Positions 41,370 to 49,829 of a stretch of DNA of 64,000 bases are shown in pieces. The stretch is from the NCBI RefSeq assembly GCF_014203895.1, contig NZ_JACHJY010000007.1, positions 1 through 64,000 on the forward strand, given 5' to 3'. A program made the position numbers and the translations under genes. This stretch comes from Streptomyces nymphaeiformis. GTDB taxonomy: Bacteria > Actinomycetota > Actinomycetes > Streptomycetales > Streptomycetaceae. The notes beneath the pieces were generated by a model that saw only the letters and a list, made by a program, of their open reading frames with translations, ran no database searches and was not told the origin of the DNA. Every line of letters starts with the position of its first letter. Positions within the stretch are counted from its first letter, which is position 1.

Positions 41370-41774
41370 ATGTCCGCACGAAATCGACGACTGCCCCGGC
41401 ACCGTGCCTGGCCTCTGACCAGCACCGACATCAACGAGTGTCTCGGCCCCCACATGACCCGGGTCACGGACCTGCGGTTCCTCACGGGGCACGACAGCGG
41501 GACCGTCGTCCTGGGAGCGGCATGGGTCGCTCCGAACCGCCGTAACTACGGCCGCGGCATCCACCCGGAGTCGGTCGGCTTCCGCATTGACGTCCACCCG
41601 GTCGATGCCGCTGATCGTGCTGCCACCCGCGCCGTTCTGCGAGAGCAGGCCCTCCCGCAACTCCATGAATGGGTCACGCAGGCGATCGCTGCCGACGAGA
41701 CCTGGCAATTGACTGACCACCAGCACTGTTGGCGGCTGGTCGACGGCCGCCTCACCCACCGCGACGAGGCATGA
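41370..41774 (+). CDS. hypothetical protein (Streptomyces type)
   Basis: 134 residues from ATG 41370 (MSARNRRLPRHRAWPLTSTD). Segments VTDLRFLTGHDSGTVVLGAA, NYGRGIHPESVGFRIDVHPV and ALPQLHEWVTQAIAADETWQ form a mixed alpha/beta protein rich in His and Trp. I recognise it as a recurrent Streptomyces hypothetical, but no family or function. It overlaps no neighbour and has no signal peptide. Confidence 0.65.
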   Translation: MSARNRRLPRHRAWPLTSTDINECLGPHMTRVTDLRFLTGHDSGTVVLGAAWVAPNRRNYGRGIHPESVGFRIDVHPVDAADRAATRAVLREQALPQLHEWVTQAIAADETWQLTDHQHCWRLVDGRLTHRDEA

Positions 41775-42152
41775 GACCGCACCGGCCCTCCTTGGGGAGA
41801 GACGCCACGTCTGGAACGTACGTGCGTCAATCCAAGAGCCTTCGATTCATCCTTTCCGGTGGCGTGTGAGCGCCAGAGAGCGGTGCCATCCGGTCAGCAC
41901 GACAGGGACGCGCGCGGGCAGTGCTCCAGGAGTGGCCGGCGGGGTCATCGGGAGGCGTCGGAGAGGGGCGGCAGCGCCGTAACGCGTGATGTCCGTGCGG
42001 GTAAACCCACGGGTCGGCGCTGGCCGGGACCTCATCACCCCGGCTGTACGCGGCGCTGCCGGGGCGCTGAGCTACGGAGCATTCCGGCCCCCCTCCGCCT
42101 CCTGGGCGCGGGGCCCTCCCGCACTGCCGACCGATCGATCGGAGACGTCACC
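41775..42152. other. 378-base intergenic region with palindrome before the DUF11 gene
   Basis: No supported gene. At 42131-42142 CCGATCGATCGG is a perfect palindrome that overlaps the GGAG ribosome site of the next gene, so a protein or RNA fold there could block translation. Confidence 0.5.
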
Positions 42153-43556
42153 ATGAGCACACCCCCTTCCGTCCCGCTCCGCGTCGCCCTCGTCAACGGA
42201 AGCTTCGAGCAGCCGTCCGTCACCGACATGGCGTTCCTGCCGGACGCCTCCCAGACCCAGGCTCCGCGGCACGTCCCGGGCTGGCTCACCACGGCCACCG
42301 ACCACATGGTCGAGCTGTGGCACTCCGGCTTCAACGGCGTCCCCTCCGCGGAGGGCGAGCAGTTCGCCGAGCTCAACGCCAACGAGGTCTCCACCCTCTA
42401 CCAGGACCTGCCGACCACCCCCGGCACCAAGCTGTACTGGCGGCTCTACCACCGCGGCCGGCAGGGGCAGGACACCATGGCCCTGGACATCGGAGCCCCG
42501 GGCAGCGTGGTCGAGCAGCGCACCTTCACCGACGGCAACACCGCGTGGGGGTACTACACCGGCACCTACACCGTCCCGGCCGGGCAGACCACCACCCGTT
42601 TCGCCTTCCGGTCCGTCTCGGCGGCCGGGGGCAACCGCGGGATCGGCAACTTCCTCGACGGGGTGTTCTTCGGTACGGCTCCGCACGTGGTGCTCACCAA
42701 GACCGCCGTACCGGCCGGCCCCCTGGACGTCGGCGACGTCGTCACCTACCGGATCACCGCCAGGAACGAGGGCGGCGGAGCGGCCGAACGGCTCACCCTC
42801 ACCGACGTCCTGCCGCCGGGTACGACGTACGTGCCCGGTTCGCTGCGGGTCATCGACGGCCCGAACGCGGGCGTGAAGACCGATCAGGCGGGTGACGACC
42901 AGGCCGCGTACGACCCTGGGAGCGACACCGTGACCTTCCGGCTCGGCACCGGCGCCTCCGCCTCCCAGGGCGGCAGCCTGGCCAACACCGCCGCGCTGCC
43001 GCAGGGCACCACCGTCGAGTACCGGGTCACCCTCGGTCTGCAGACGGCGGGCACCCGCGTGACCAACACCGCTGTCGCCACGTACGAGAACCGGCTCGGC
43101 CCCACCCCGGAACCGCTGACGTCCACGTCCGACGAAGCCGTGACGGAGGTCAGGCCCGCCGCCGACCTCGACGTGACCAAAGCCGCCGACGCCACCACCG
43201 TGACCGTCGGACAGACCGTGACCTACCGTCTGACCGTCCACAACGCCGGTCCCAGCCCGGCGACCGGCGTCACCGTCGCCGACCGGCTCCCGAGCGGACT
43301 CGCCTTCCTGTCCGCCGACGCCGACGCCGGTGCCTACGTCGCGGAGACCGGGCAGTGGTCCGTCGGTGCGCTGGCCGTCGGCGCCCGCGCGACCCTCACC
43401 TTGCGGGCGAAGGCCACCAGGCCCGCACGCCTCACCAACACGGCCACCGTCACCGCCGTCGAGAAGGACCCCGACCCGGCCGACAACACCGACTCCGTGA
43501 CCATCTGCGTCGAACCCGCGCCGGCCTGCTGCGCCCCGTGCGTACCCCGTACCTGA
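42153..43556 (+). CDS. DUF11-repeat protein with N-terminal beta-sandwich domain
   Basis: 467 residues from ATG 42153. Residues 1-185 form a binding-type beta sandwich (ALVNGSFEQPSVTDMAFLPD, VELWHSGFNGVPSAEGEQFA, FAFRSVSAAGGNRGIGNFLD). Two DUF11 repeats follow, near 190-330 (VVLTKTAVPAGPLDVGDVVT, LTDVLPPGTTYVPGSLRVID) and 335-450 (LDVTKAADATTVTVGQTVTY, VADRLPSGLAFLSADADAGA). The end is Cys-rich (CVEPAPACCAPCVPRT). DUF11 domains build stalks of surface proteins, but I see neither signal peptide nor anchor here, which is odd. It might be exported by another route or be cytosolic or spore-associated. Confidence 0.8.
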   Translation: MSTPPSVPLRVALVNGSFEQPSVTDMAFLPDASQTQAPRHVPGWLTTATDHMVELWHSGFNGVPSAEGEQFAELNANEVSTLYQDLPTTPGTKLYWRLYHRGRQGQDTMALDIGAPGSVVEQRTFTDGNTAWGYYTGTYTVPAGQTTTRFAFRSVSAAGGNRGIGNFLDGVFFGTAPHVVLTKTAVPAGPLDVGDVVTYRITARNEGGGAAERLTLTDVLPPGTTYVPGSLRVIDGPNAGVKTDQAGDDQAAYDPGSDTVTFRLGTGASASQGGSLANTAALPQGTTVEYRVTLGLQTAGTRVTNTAVATYENRLGPTPEPLTSTSDEAVTEVRPAADLDVTKAADATTVTVGQTVTYRLTVHNAGPSPATGVTVADRLPSGLAFLSADADAGAYVAETGQWSVGALAVGARATLTLRAKATRPARLTNTATVTAVEKDPDPADNTDSVTICVEPAPACCAPCVPRT

Positions 43557-43617
43557 CCCGACAGGGAGGGAGCGGGACCGGGCCCCGCATCGGGTGAGGG
43601 TCGCGGTCGCGCGGCAG

Positions 43618-43650
43618 GGGGCCGGAGCCAGTAGCGTCGGCTCCGGCCCC
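43618..43650. terminator. hairpin terminator
   Basis: GGGGCCGGAGCC - 9-base loop - GGCTCCGGCCCC: 12 perfect pairs between the convergent DUF11 and phosphatase genes. Confidence 0.85.
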
Positions 43651-43673
43651 TTCGCTCTGCGGGCGGTGCCGGA

Positions 43674-44672
43674 TCAGGGGGTGAGGTCGATGCGGGCCGC
43701 GACCGGCAGATGATCGCTCGCCGTCGCGGGGAGGGTCCACGACGCGGTGGCCTTCGCTCCCCTCAGCAGGATCTGGTCGATCCGCACGACCGGGAAACGC
43801 GACGGCCAGGTGAAGCCGAAGCCATCGCCGGACGTGGACTGGGCCGAGACCATGCCGGCGGTGAGCGGGCGCAGCGCACGGTCGTCGGTGGAGCCGTTGA
43901 AGTCGCCCATGACGACGGTGCGCGGGGAGCGTTCGGCGCGCAGGATTCCCGCCAGGACTCCGGCGACGTCGTTGCGCGTGCCCGAGTCGAAGCCGGTCGG
44001 TCCGACGCGGACGGACGGGAGGTGGACGACGTACACGGCCAGCGGTCCCTCAGGGGTGTCCACCGTCGCGCGCATCGCCCGGGTCCACGGCATGATCGGC
44101 AAAGCTCGGGCGTCCCGTAGGGGACGGGTGCTCCAGAGGCCCACCGTGCCCTGGGAGAAGTGGTGGGGGTACGAGGCGGCCAGGGCCCGTTCGTAGGCGG
44201 GCGCGGTGTCCGGGGACAGTTCCTCCAGGGCCACGATGTCGGCCCCGGAGGCGATCAGGCTCCGTGCGGTGCCCTGCGGGTCGGTGTTCGCCTGGTTGAC
44301 GTTGTGGCTGACGACGGTCAGGTCCCCGCCGGGGGACGACTTGTCGGTCAGGGTGCCTGCGAAGACCGTCAGCCAGGCGACCACCGGCAGGACCAGGGCC
44401 GCCGCCGTCCGTGACCGGCGGAGCAGCGCCAGGACCCCGAGCGCGGGAATCGCGAGCGCCGTCCACGGCAGAAGGGTCTCGGCGAGGCTGCCGAGATGGC
44501 CGGGGAGATCGGGAAGACCTCCGTGGCCGGCGAGGGCGACGGCCAGGGCGAGAAGGGCGGCGCAGAGTGCGGCGGCGGTTCCCCGAGGCCACACCCGCAC
44601 CGATCCTGGTGGGCGGCTCTCCACGTCGCGCTCCGTCTCGGGGGCGTTCGCCGGATGGGTCGTCGTCGTCAT
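43674..44672 (-). CDS. membrane-anchored endonuclease/exonuclease/phosphatase family protein
   Basis: 332 residues from ATG 44672. Three hydrophobic helices (AAALCAALLALAVALAGHGG, LLPWTALAIPALGVLALLRR, AALVLPVVAWLTVFAGTLTD) lead into an outward-facing EEP domain with all metal and catalytic motifs: VVSHNVNQAN, DIVALEEL, VVMGDFNGSTDD, VRIDQILL and ASDHLPVAARID. Members cut DNA, RNA or phosphoesters of lipids. Exported EEP proteins in Streptomyces are often called endonucleases without proof. It lies 6 bases after a penicillin-binding carboxypeptidase gene and is probably co-transcribed with it. Confidence 0.88.
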   Translation of the reverse strand: MTTTTHPANAPETERDVESRPPGSVRVWPRGTAAALCAALLALAVALAGHGGLPDLPGHLGSLAETLLPWTALAIPALGVLALLRRSRTAAALVLPVVAWLTVFAGTLTDKSSPGGDLTVVSHNVNQANTDPQGTARSLIASGADIVALEELSPDTAPAYERALAASYPHHFSQGTVGLWSTRPLRDARALPIMPWTRAMRATVDTPEGPLAVYVVHLPSVRVGPTGFDSGTRNDVAGVLAGILRAERSPRTVVMGDFNGSTDDRALRPLTAGMVSAQSTSGDGFGFTWPSRFPVVRIDQILLRGAKATASWTLPATASDHLPVAARIDLTP

Positions 44673-44678
44673 CGCGGT

Positions 44679-45650
44679 TCAGCCTTCCCGGGTCAGGCTG
44701 TCGCGGAGCCCCGCCATCAGGCGGCGACTGCTGTCGACGGCCGACCTGAGACCCTCGCTCGGAGTGGTGTTCGGCCGCTGGTGGAGGACCGCACCGATGA
44801 GCAGGCGGGTCGTGTCGCCGACGCGTACCTCGCAGGCCCACAGCAGGTTTCCGCCGGCCGGGGTGCTGGAACCGGTCTTGATGCCGACGACGCCCGGCGT
44901 GTCCAGCAGGGGGTTGGTGTTGGTGATCGGGCCGACGCCGGGAACGGTCACCGACCGCGTGCCCACGATGTCGCGGAAGACGGGGTTCTGCATCGCCTTC
45001 CGGGCCAGGGCGAGCTGGTCGGTCGCGGTACTGGTGGTGGTGGCTTCGATCCCGCTCGCCCCGGTGTACGTCGAGTGCTTCATGCCGAGGCGGGCGGCGG
45101 CGCGCCTCATCTTCTCCGCGAAGGCCTCCTGGCTTCCGGAGTCCCAGCGGGCCAGCAGCCGCGCGACGTTGTTCCCGGAGGGAATCAACAACATCTCGAG
45201 CAACTGGCGTTGGGAGTAGCGGCGGCCCGCCCGGAGCGGCACCGTGGACTCGCCGCCGACACCCACCTCGTACGCGGTCTGGCGATCCACTTCGATCATC
45301 GGGCCCGGTTCGCCGGCCGGCAGCGGATGCTCCTCGAGAATGACGTGCGCGGTCATCACCTTCGTCAGGCTCGCGATGGGAACGGGCCGCTGCTCGCCCC
45401 GCGTGCCGACCGGGCCGGCGCCTTCGAGCACGACGGCGGTCTGACCGCCCTCCGGCCACGGAACCGCCCCCTCGTCGACGATCGCCTGCAGACCCCCGAC
45501 CGGTCCGGCGGGCGACACGACGGCCGATCCGGAGCCGGAGCCTTCCGCGGTCCCGTACACGGAGACCCCCAGGACCGTCAGGAGGCCCAAGGCCAGCGCG
45601 CCCCCTGTGACGCGGTTGCGGTGCGAGGCGGAAAAGGGGGAAAGGGACAC
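44679..45650 (-). CDS. D-alanyl-D-alanine carboxypeptidase (S11-type penicillin-binding protein)
   Basis: 323 residues from GTG 45650, preceded by AGGTGG. One N-terminal helix (TGGALALGLLTVLGVSVYGT) anchors it. Catalytic motifs are all present: SLTK (Ser94, Lys97), SGN (158-160) and KTG (258-260). It trims the terminal D-Ala from peptidoglycan stem peptides outside the membrane. Longer upstream frames add about 114 Arg/Pro-rich residues with no ribosome site, so I reject them. The start of an operon with the EEP phosphatase. Confidence 0.92.
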   Translation of the reverse strand: MSLSPFSASHRNRVTGGALALGLLTVLGVSVYGTAEGSGSGSAVVSPAGPVGGLQAIVDEGAVPWPEGGQTAVVLEGAGPVGTRGEQRPVPIASLTKVMTAHVILEEHPLPAGEPGPMIEVDRQTAYEVGVGGESTVPLRAGRRYSQRQLLEMLLIPSGNNVARLLARWDSGSQEAFAEKMRRAAARLGMKHSTYTGASGIEATTTSTATDQLALARKAMQNPVFRDIVGTRSVTVPGVGPITNTNPLLDTPGVVGIKTGSSTPAGGNLLWACEVRVGDTTRLLIGAVLHQRPNTTPSEGLRSAVDSSRRLMAGLRDSLTREG

Positions 45651-45945
45651 GGGGCCACCTCCGGGGCTGCCGTACGGGATCGATACGACGGCCAGACTGC
45701 GGGGCCGGTGTGTCCGGACGGCCGAGGTGAAGGCTCCACCGGGACGCGGGAACCCATCGGTCGTGTATCGACCGTGTATCGGGGTCCGCGCACCGCGGAC
45801 CGGCAGGCGTCGGTTGTCCGACAGCGGGGGCGCGACGGCTGGTGCCGCATCAGAGAACGTTTGCCCTGCCGCGTTGTCAGGCGGGGCAAGCTCCAGGGCA
45901 CGGCGGCGCGGCGGGGAGGAGGTTCCCCAACGCGACGCTACCGTC

Positions 45946-46752
45946 ATGAGGGTGCCTGGAATCAACGCCGACCGACGATGGTCCGAGTCCATGCCGGCGG
46001 CCTATGAGCAGTACCTCGTACCGGCGGTCTTCCGGCCTTTCGCCGGGGACCTGGCTGCCCGGGCGGCGGCACTCCGCCCTCGGCGAATCCTCGAACTGGC
46101 CGCAGGGACTGGAGTCCTGACGTCTGCCCTGCTCGCGGCGGCACCGTCGGCCGAGGTGACGGCCACCGATCTGAACGAAGCCATGGTCGCGGTCGGATCC
46201 GCTCTGGCCCCGGGCGCGGTGTGGCGGCAGGCTGACGCGCAGCAGCTGCCGTTCCCGACCGGGTACTTCGACCTGGTGGTCTGCCAGTTCGGTGTGATGT
46301 TCTTCCCTGACCGCGTCGCGGCCTACACCGAGGTCCGCCGGGTACTGATCCCCGGCGGCCGGTTCCTCTTCAACACCTGGGGTCCGCTCAGCACGCATGC
46401 CTTCGAAGTCGCCCTGCAGGCCGGGCTGGAGCGTGCCTTTCCGGTCGACCCGCCGCAGTTCTTCCGGACGATTCCGCACGGCTACGCCGATCCCGCTGTC
46501 GTGGCTGCCGATCTGGCGGCCGCCGGGTTCGCCGTTGAGGACGATCAGGAGCTGACGCTTCAGGGCCGGGCCCCGTCGACCGCCGACCTTGCCGCCGGAT
46601 ACCTCACCGGAACACCGGTGCGCGCGGCCGTTGACGAGCGCGGCGACGGACCGGCCGTCCGCACTACCGTCATCGAGGAGATGACGGCCAGGCTGGGCCC
46701 GGGGCCGGTCACCGCCCCGATGACGGCATATGTCTTCCGCGCTGCGGCCTGA
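45946..46752 (+). CDS. class I SAM-dependent methyltransferase
   Basis: 268 residues from ATG 45946. Methyltransf_11 pattern: RRILELAAGTGVLTSALLAA (SAM-binding motif I), VTATDLNEAMV (acidic loop), QADAQQLPFPTGYFDLVVCQ (motif II) and VRRVLIPGGRFLFNTWGPLS (post-II). Similar to UbiE-like enzymes acting on small molecules. Substrate unknown. No operon partner; an IS630 relic follows. Confidence 0.9.
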   Translation: MRVPGINADRRWSESMPAAYEQYLVPAVFRPFAGDLAARAAALRPRRILELAAGTGVLTSALLAAAPSAEVTATDLNEAMVAVGSALAPGAVWRQADAQQLPFPTGYFDLVVCQFGVMFFPDRVAAYTEVRRVLIPGGRFLFNTWGPLSTHAFEVALQAGLERAFPVDPPQFFRTIPHGYADPAVVAADLAAAGFAVEDDQELTLQGRAPSTADLAAGYLTGTPVRAAVDERGDGPAVRTTVIEEMTARLGPGPVTAPMTAYVFRAAA

Positions 46753-46829
46753 ACTGCAGCCCGTGTCCTCGCCAAGGATGGGCGTGAGTCGATCTCGACG
46801 GGGCGTGTCCCACGGAGGTCTGATACTCA

Positions 46830-47580
46830 TCAGGCGACGTCGGTCCTGGTGACGACCTTGTGTAGCCGTTCGTCGGCTGCGTGCTTGTTCCGCCAGGTGA
46901 TGCAGCGGCGGATCATGCTGCCTTGTTCCTTGTGGCTGGCGTGGCCGGTGCCGTCGAGGGCGAAGTAGCGCAAGGCGGTGAACTGGGCCTCGATCCGGTT
47001 GAGCCAGGAGCTGTTGGTCGGGGCGGGCCGGAGGTCGAGCGGGCCGAACTCGTCCATGCAGAAGACGACCTCAGGCTCGTCCGCTTCGGTCATGACCTCG
47101 CCGTCAGCGATCGCGTAGGGGTGTTCGACCCGGGCTTTCTTGGCGGCGTAGTCGGGGGCGCGGGAGGCCTTCCAGGTCTTCACGTGTTGAAAGGAGACGC
47201 CTTCCTCGCGGAGCGAGGATGCGCAGGCCCTCGTGGCCGATGTCGTCGCCCCCCCTCGGCGACCAGGAAGACGGCCGGCTTGACCAGGCTCCAGGTCGAG
47301 AACGGCAGGCCGTGCTCGACCGGCTTGGACTTGGCGATCTTCTTGATCTCACGCCGCTCGGGCAGCGTGAACGTCCTCGGCCTGCCGCCCTTGCACTTCG
47401 GGCAGAGCGGGTCGAAGCCGTCGGCATTGAAGTTGTGGACCACGTCCCGGACCCGGTCCGCGCTGGTGAACGTCACCTCGGCGATCTTGGCGACGTCCGT
47501 CCTCTGCGCGGACAGCAGCACCATCTGGGCCCGCCGCCAGGTCACCACCGACCCGGTGCCCCGGCGAACGTTGCCTGGTG
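46830..47580 (-). mobile_element. IS630-type insertion sequence, internally deleted and frameshifted
   Basis: The transposase reads from about 47580 (NVRRGTGSVVTWRRAQMVLL) through RVRDVVHNFNADGFDPLCPK, GGRPRTFTLPERREIKKIAK and PFSTWSLVKPAVFLVAEGG. A frameshift near 47225-47265 follows, then RVKTWKASRAPDYAAKKARV and EPEVVFCMDEFGPLDLRPAP. At that point the chain jumps straight to TNSSWLNRIEAQFTALRYFA, which in intact copies comes about 110 residues later. The DDE core between the first Asp (CMDEFGP) and the final Glu (NRIEAQ) is therefore lost, with no transposition possible. Terminal repeats were not identified. Confidence 0.8.
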
Positions 47581-47585
47581 CGGCG

Positions 47586-48815
47586 CTAGGAACGGACCGC
47601 GCCGGGGGTCTCCTCCGGCAGGCGGAGCGTCGCCACGGCTCCGCCGTCGTCGGGATGGTTCGTGAACTCCAGCGTCGCGTCGATGACCGCCGCCTGGCCG
47701 CACGCGATCGTCAGCCCCAGGCCGTGACCGCGCCCCCGCTCGGCCGTGCCCGTCCGGAACCGCTGGGGGCCGCGGGCCAGGAGGTCGGCGGGGAAGCCGG
47801 GGCCGTGGTCCCATACCGTGATCGTCCGTTCGGAGACCGTGATCTCCACGGGGCCGGCGCCGTGGCGGTGGGCGTTGACGACGAGGTTGGCGACGATCCG
47901 GTCCAGGCGCCGCGGATCCGTGTCGGCCACCGCCGTCTCGTCGGCGGTCACCTGTGCCGTCGTACCGGTCCGCGCCACCGATTCCCGTACGAGCTCCGCC
48001 AGAGCCACCGGCCGGAAACGGGGTTCCTCGGCACCGGCGTCGAGCCGGGAGATCTCCAGCAGGTCCTCGACCAGGTCGCGCAGCACCCCGATCCGGTCCC
48101 TGACCATGTCGGTGGCCTCGCCCTCGGGCAGCAGGCCGGCCGAGGTGACCAGACCCATGAGCGGGGTGCGCAGTTCGTGCGCGACGTCGGCGGTGAAGCG
48201 CTGCTCGCTCGCGATGCGCTGCTGCAGGCTGTCGGCCATCGAGTCGACGACGGCCCCGATCTCCCCGATCTCGTCGACGCCGCCGCGGCTCGTCTCCGTA
48301 CGGGCGTCCAGGTCGCCCGCGGTGATGCGGCGCGCCGTGCGGGCCACGCGGCGCAGCCGTCGCGCGGGCAGTTCGGTCGCGAGGACCGTGACGGGGACGA
48401 CGATGCCGAGGGTGAGCAGCGAGTACTTCCACATGTGCCGGTCGAGGGCCTGCCGGGTGAGCAGGTCGGCGGTCATGTCGACGTCGACCGCGTACAGGTG
48501 CCCGTCCTGCTTCCGCGCGGCCCAGTAGACGGGGGCCGGGGGCCGGTTCTCGTACAAGGTGCCCCTGCCCTCGCGTTCGACCTGTCGCAGCAGGGCGTCG
48601 GGGAGTTCGCCCGGGTCCACCGTGGTCCCCTCCCGCACGACGCGGTCGAGTGCGGCCTCGGCCTTGCCGGCGCCCTCGTGCATGGACCGGCGCAGGGTCG
48701 ACTCGTGGACGAGGACGCCGACGGTGAGGGCCATCGTGGTGCAGGCGAGTCCCACCAGCAGAACGATCTTCCAGCGCAGCGACCGGAGGTTGAGCAGAGC
48801 GCGTACGAAGGTCAT
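47586..48815 (-). CDS. sensor histidine kinase, CseC-like
   Basis: 409 residues from ATG 48815. Membrane helices at about 16-36 and 131-148 enclose a 95-residue extracytoplasmic sensor. HAMP (PARRLRRVARTARRITAGDL), H box FTADVAHELRTPL (His213), N box NLVVNAHRHG, and G boxes DHGPGFP and GRGHGLGL complete an active class I kinase. Closest in style to CseC, the S. coelicolor envelope-stress kinase. It is coded 12 bases after its response regulator. An IS630 relic abuts the 3' end. Confidence 0.93.
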   Translation of the reverse strand: MTFVRALLNLRSLRWKIVLLVGLACTTMALTVGVLVHESTLRRSMHEGAGKAEAALDRVVREGTTVDPGELPDALLRQVEREGRGTLYENRPPAPVYWAARKQDGHLYAVDVDMTADLLTRQALDRHMWKYSLLTLGIVVPVTVLATELPARRLRRVARTARRITAGDLDARTETSRGGVDEIGEIGAVVDSMADSLQQRIASEQRFTADVAHELRTPLMGLVTSAGLLPEGEATDMVRDRIGVLRDLVEDLLEISRLDAGAEEPRFRPVALAELVRESVARTGTTAQVTADETAVADTDPRRLDRIVANLVVNAHRHGAGPVEITVSERTITVWDHGPGFPADLLARGPQRFRTGTAERGRGHGLGLTIACGQAAVIDATLEFTNHPDDGGAVATLRLPEETPGAVRS

Positions 48816-48827
48816 GCCCGGCCCTTC

Positions 48828-49553
48828 TCAGCGGCGCAACTTGTAGCCGAAGCCCCGGACCGTCTCGATGCGGTCGGCGCCGATCTTCTTGCGCAGGCGC
48901 TGGACGCACAGGTCGACGACCCGGGTGTCGCCGTCCCAGCCGTAGTCCCAGACGTTGCGCAGCAGGGTCTGGCGGTCCAGCACGATCCCGGGGTGGGCGG
49001 AGAACTCCAGGAGCAGCCGCAGTTCGGTCGGGGCCAGGGCGAGCTGCTCACCGTCCCGGCGTACTTCCAGGGCCGCGGGGTCGATGCTCAGGTCGCCGAA
49101 GACGAGCGTTCCGGCCGCCTCCGGGGCGTCGGGGCGTCCGGACCGCGGGGGCAGGGCGGAGGCGCGGCGCAGCAGGGAGCGGATCCGGGCCACGAGGACG
49201 GAGGTGTCGACGGGCTTGACCACGTAGTCGTCCGCTCCGGCCTCGAGGCCGGAGATCACGTCGAGGGCGTCGCCGCGGGCGGACATCATGAGGATCGGGG
49301 CCGTGCTGGTCTCCCTGATCCGGCGGCAGAGCCCGATGCCGTCCAGGGCCGGCAGCATGACGTCGAGGAGCAGCAGGTCGTGCTGTCCCTCACGGAAGAG
49401 CTCGAGCCCGGTGAGCCCGTCGCCCGCGACGGTCATGCGGTAGCCGTAGCGCTCCAACGCCATCGCGACGGACTTGCGGATCACCTCGTCGTCCTCGACG
49501 AGCAGGATCGTCACGGGCACGGGTTCGGAGTCAGGCATGTGCATGCATCGCAT
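48828..49553 (-). CDS. OmpR-family response regulator, CseB-like
   Basis: 241 residues if started at ATG 49553; ATG 49538 (MPDSEPVPVTILLVEDDEVI) is equally good, and neither has a strong ribosome site. Receiver domain with acidic pair ED-D near 20-22, phospho-acceptor Asp64 (LLLLDVMLPALDG) and Lys in VVKPVD. The winged-helix DNA-binding end is RQTLLRNVWDYGWDGDTRVV, then DLCVQRLRKKIGADRIETVR. It resembles CseB, but the sigE-cseA genes of the classic locus are absent, so this is a paralogous pair with unknown targets. Confidence 0.93.
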   Translation of the reverse strand: MRCMHMPDSEPVPVTILLVEDDEVIRKSVAMALERYGYRMTVAGDGLTGLELFREGQHDLLLLDVMLPALDGIGLCRRIRETSTAPILMMSARGDALDVISGLEAGADDYVVKPVDTSVLVARIRSLLRRASALPPRSGRPDAPEAAGTLVFGDLSIDPAALEVRRDGEQLALAPTELRLLLEFSAHPGIVLDRQTLLRNVWDYGWDGDTRVVDLCVQRLRKKIGADRIETVRGFGYKLRR

Positions 49554-49829
49554 CCATCGGGGTCATGATCGGCGGACGTCCCATCATGCCGCACCCGCCC
49601 GGGCACGGTGGCAGAGCCCTGAGCGGCCCGGGCTTGCGCGGAGGCCCGTCCGCCTCGCCCGCGCCGAGGCCGACAGGACGAGAGCCGGCGACATCAGCCG
49701 TTCGGAGCCTCGAACGTATGAACCGCCGTCCGGAAGGTTCCCTGACCTGGCCGAAGACGCCCCTCGGCGTGGCCGTGCCGGGCGGGTGGGCGCTGCCGTG
49801 GTGCATGATGTGGACCGGAGGGGATTTGA

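Noticed and set aside
46881..49568. An 895-codon plus-strand frame opposite the IS630 relic and the two-component genes
   Set aside because: Crosses three unrelated minus-strand genes; composition is that of a shadow frame.
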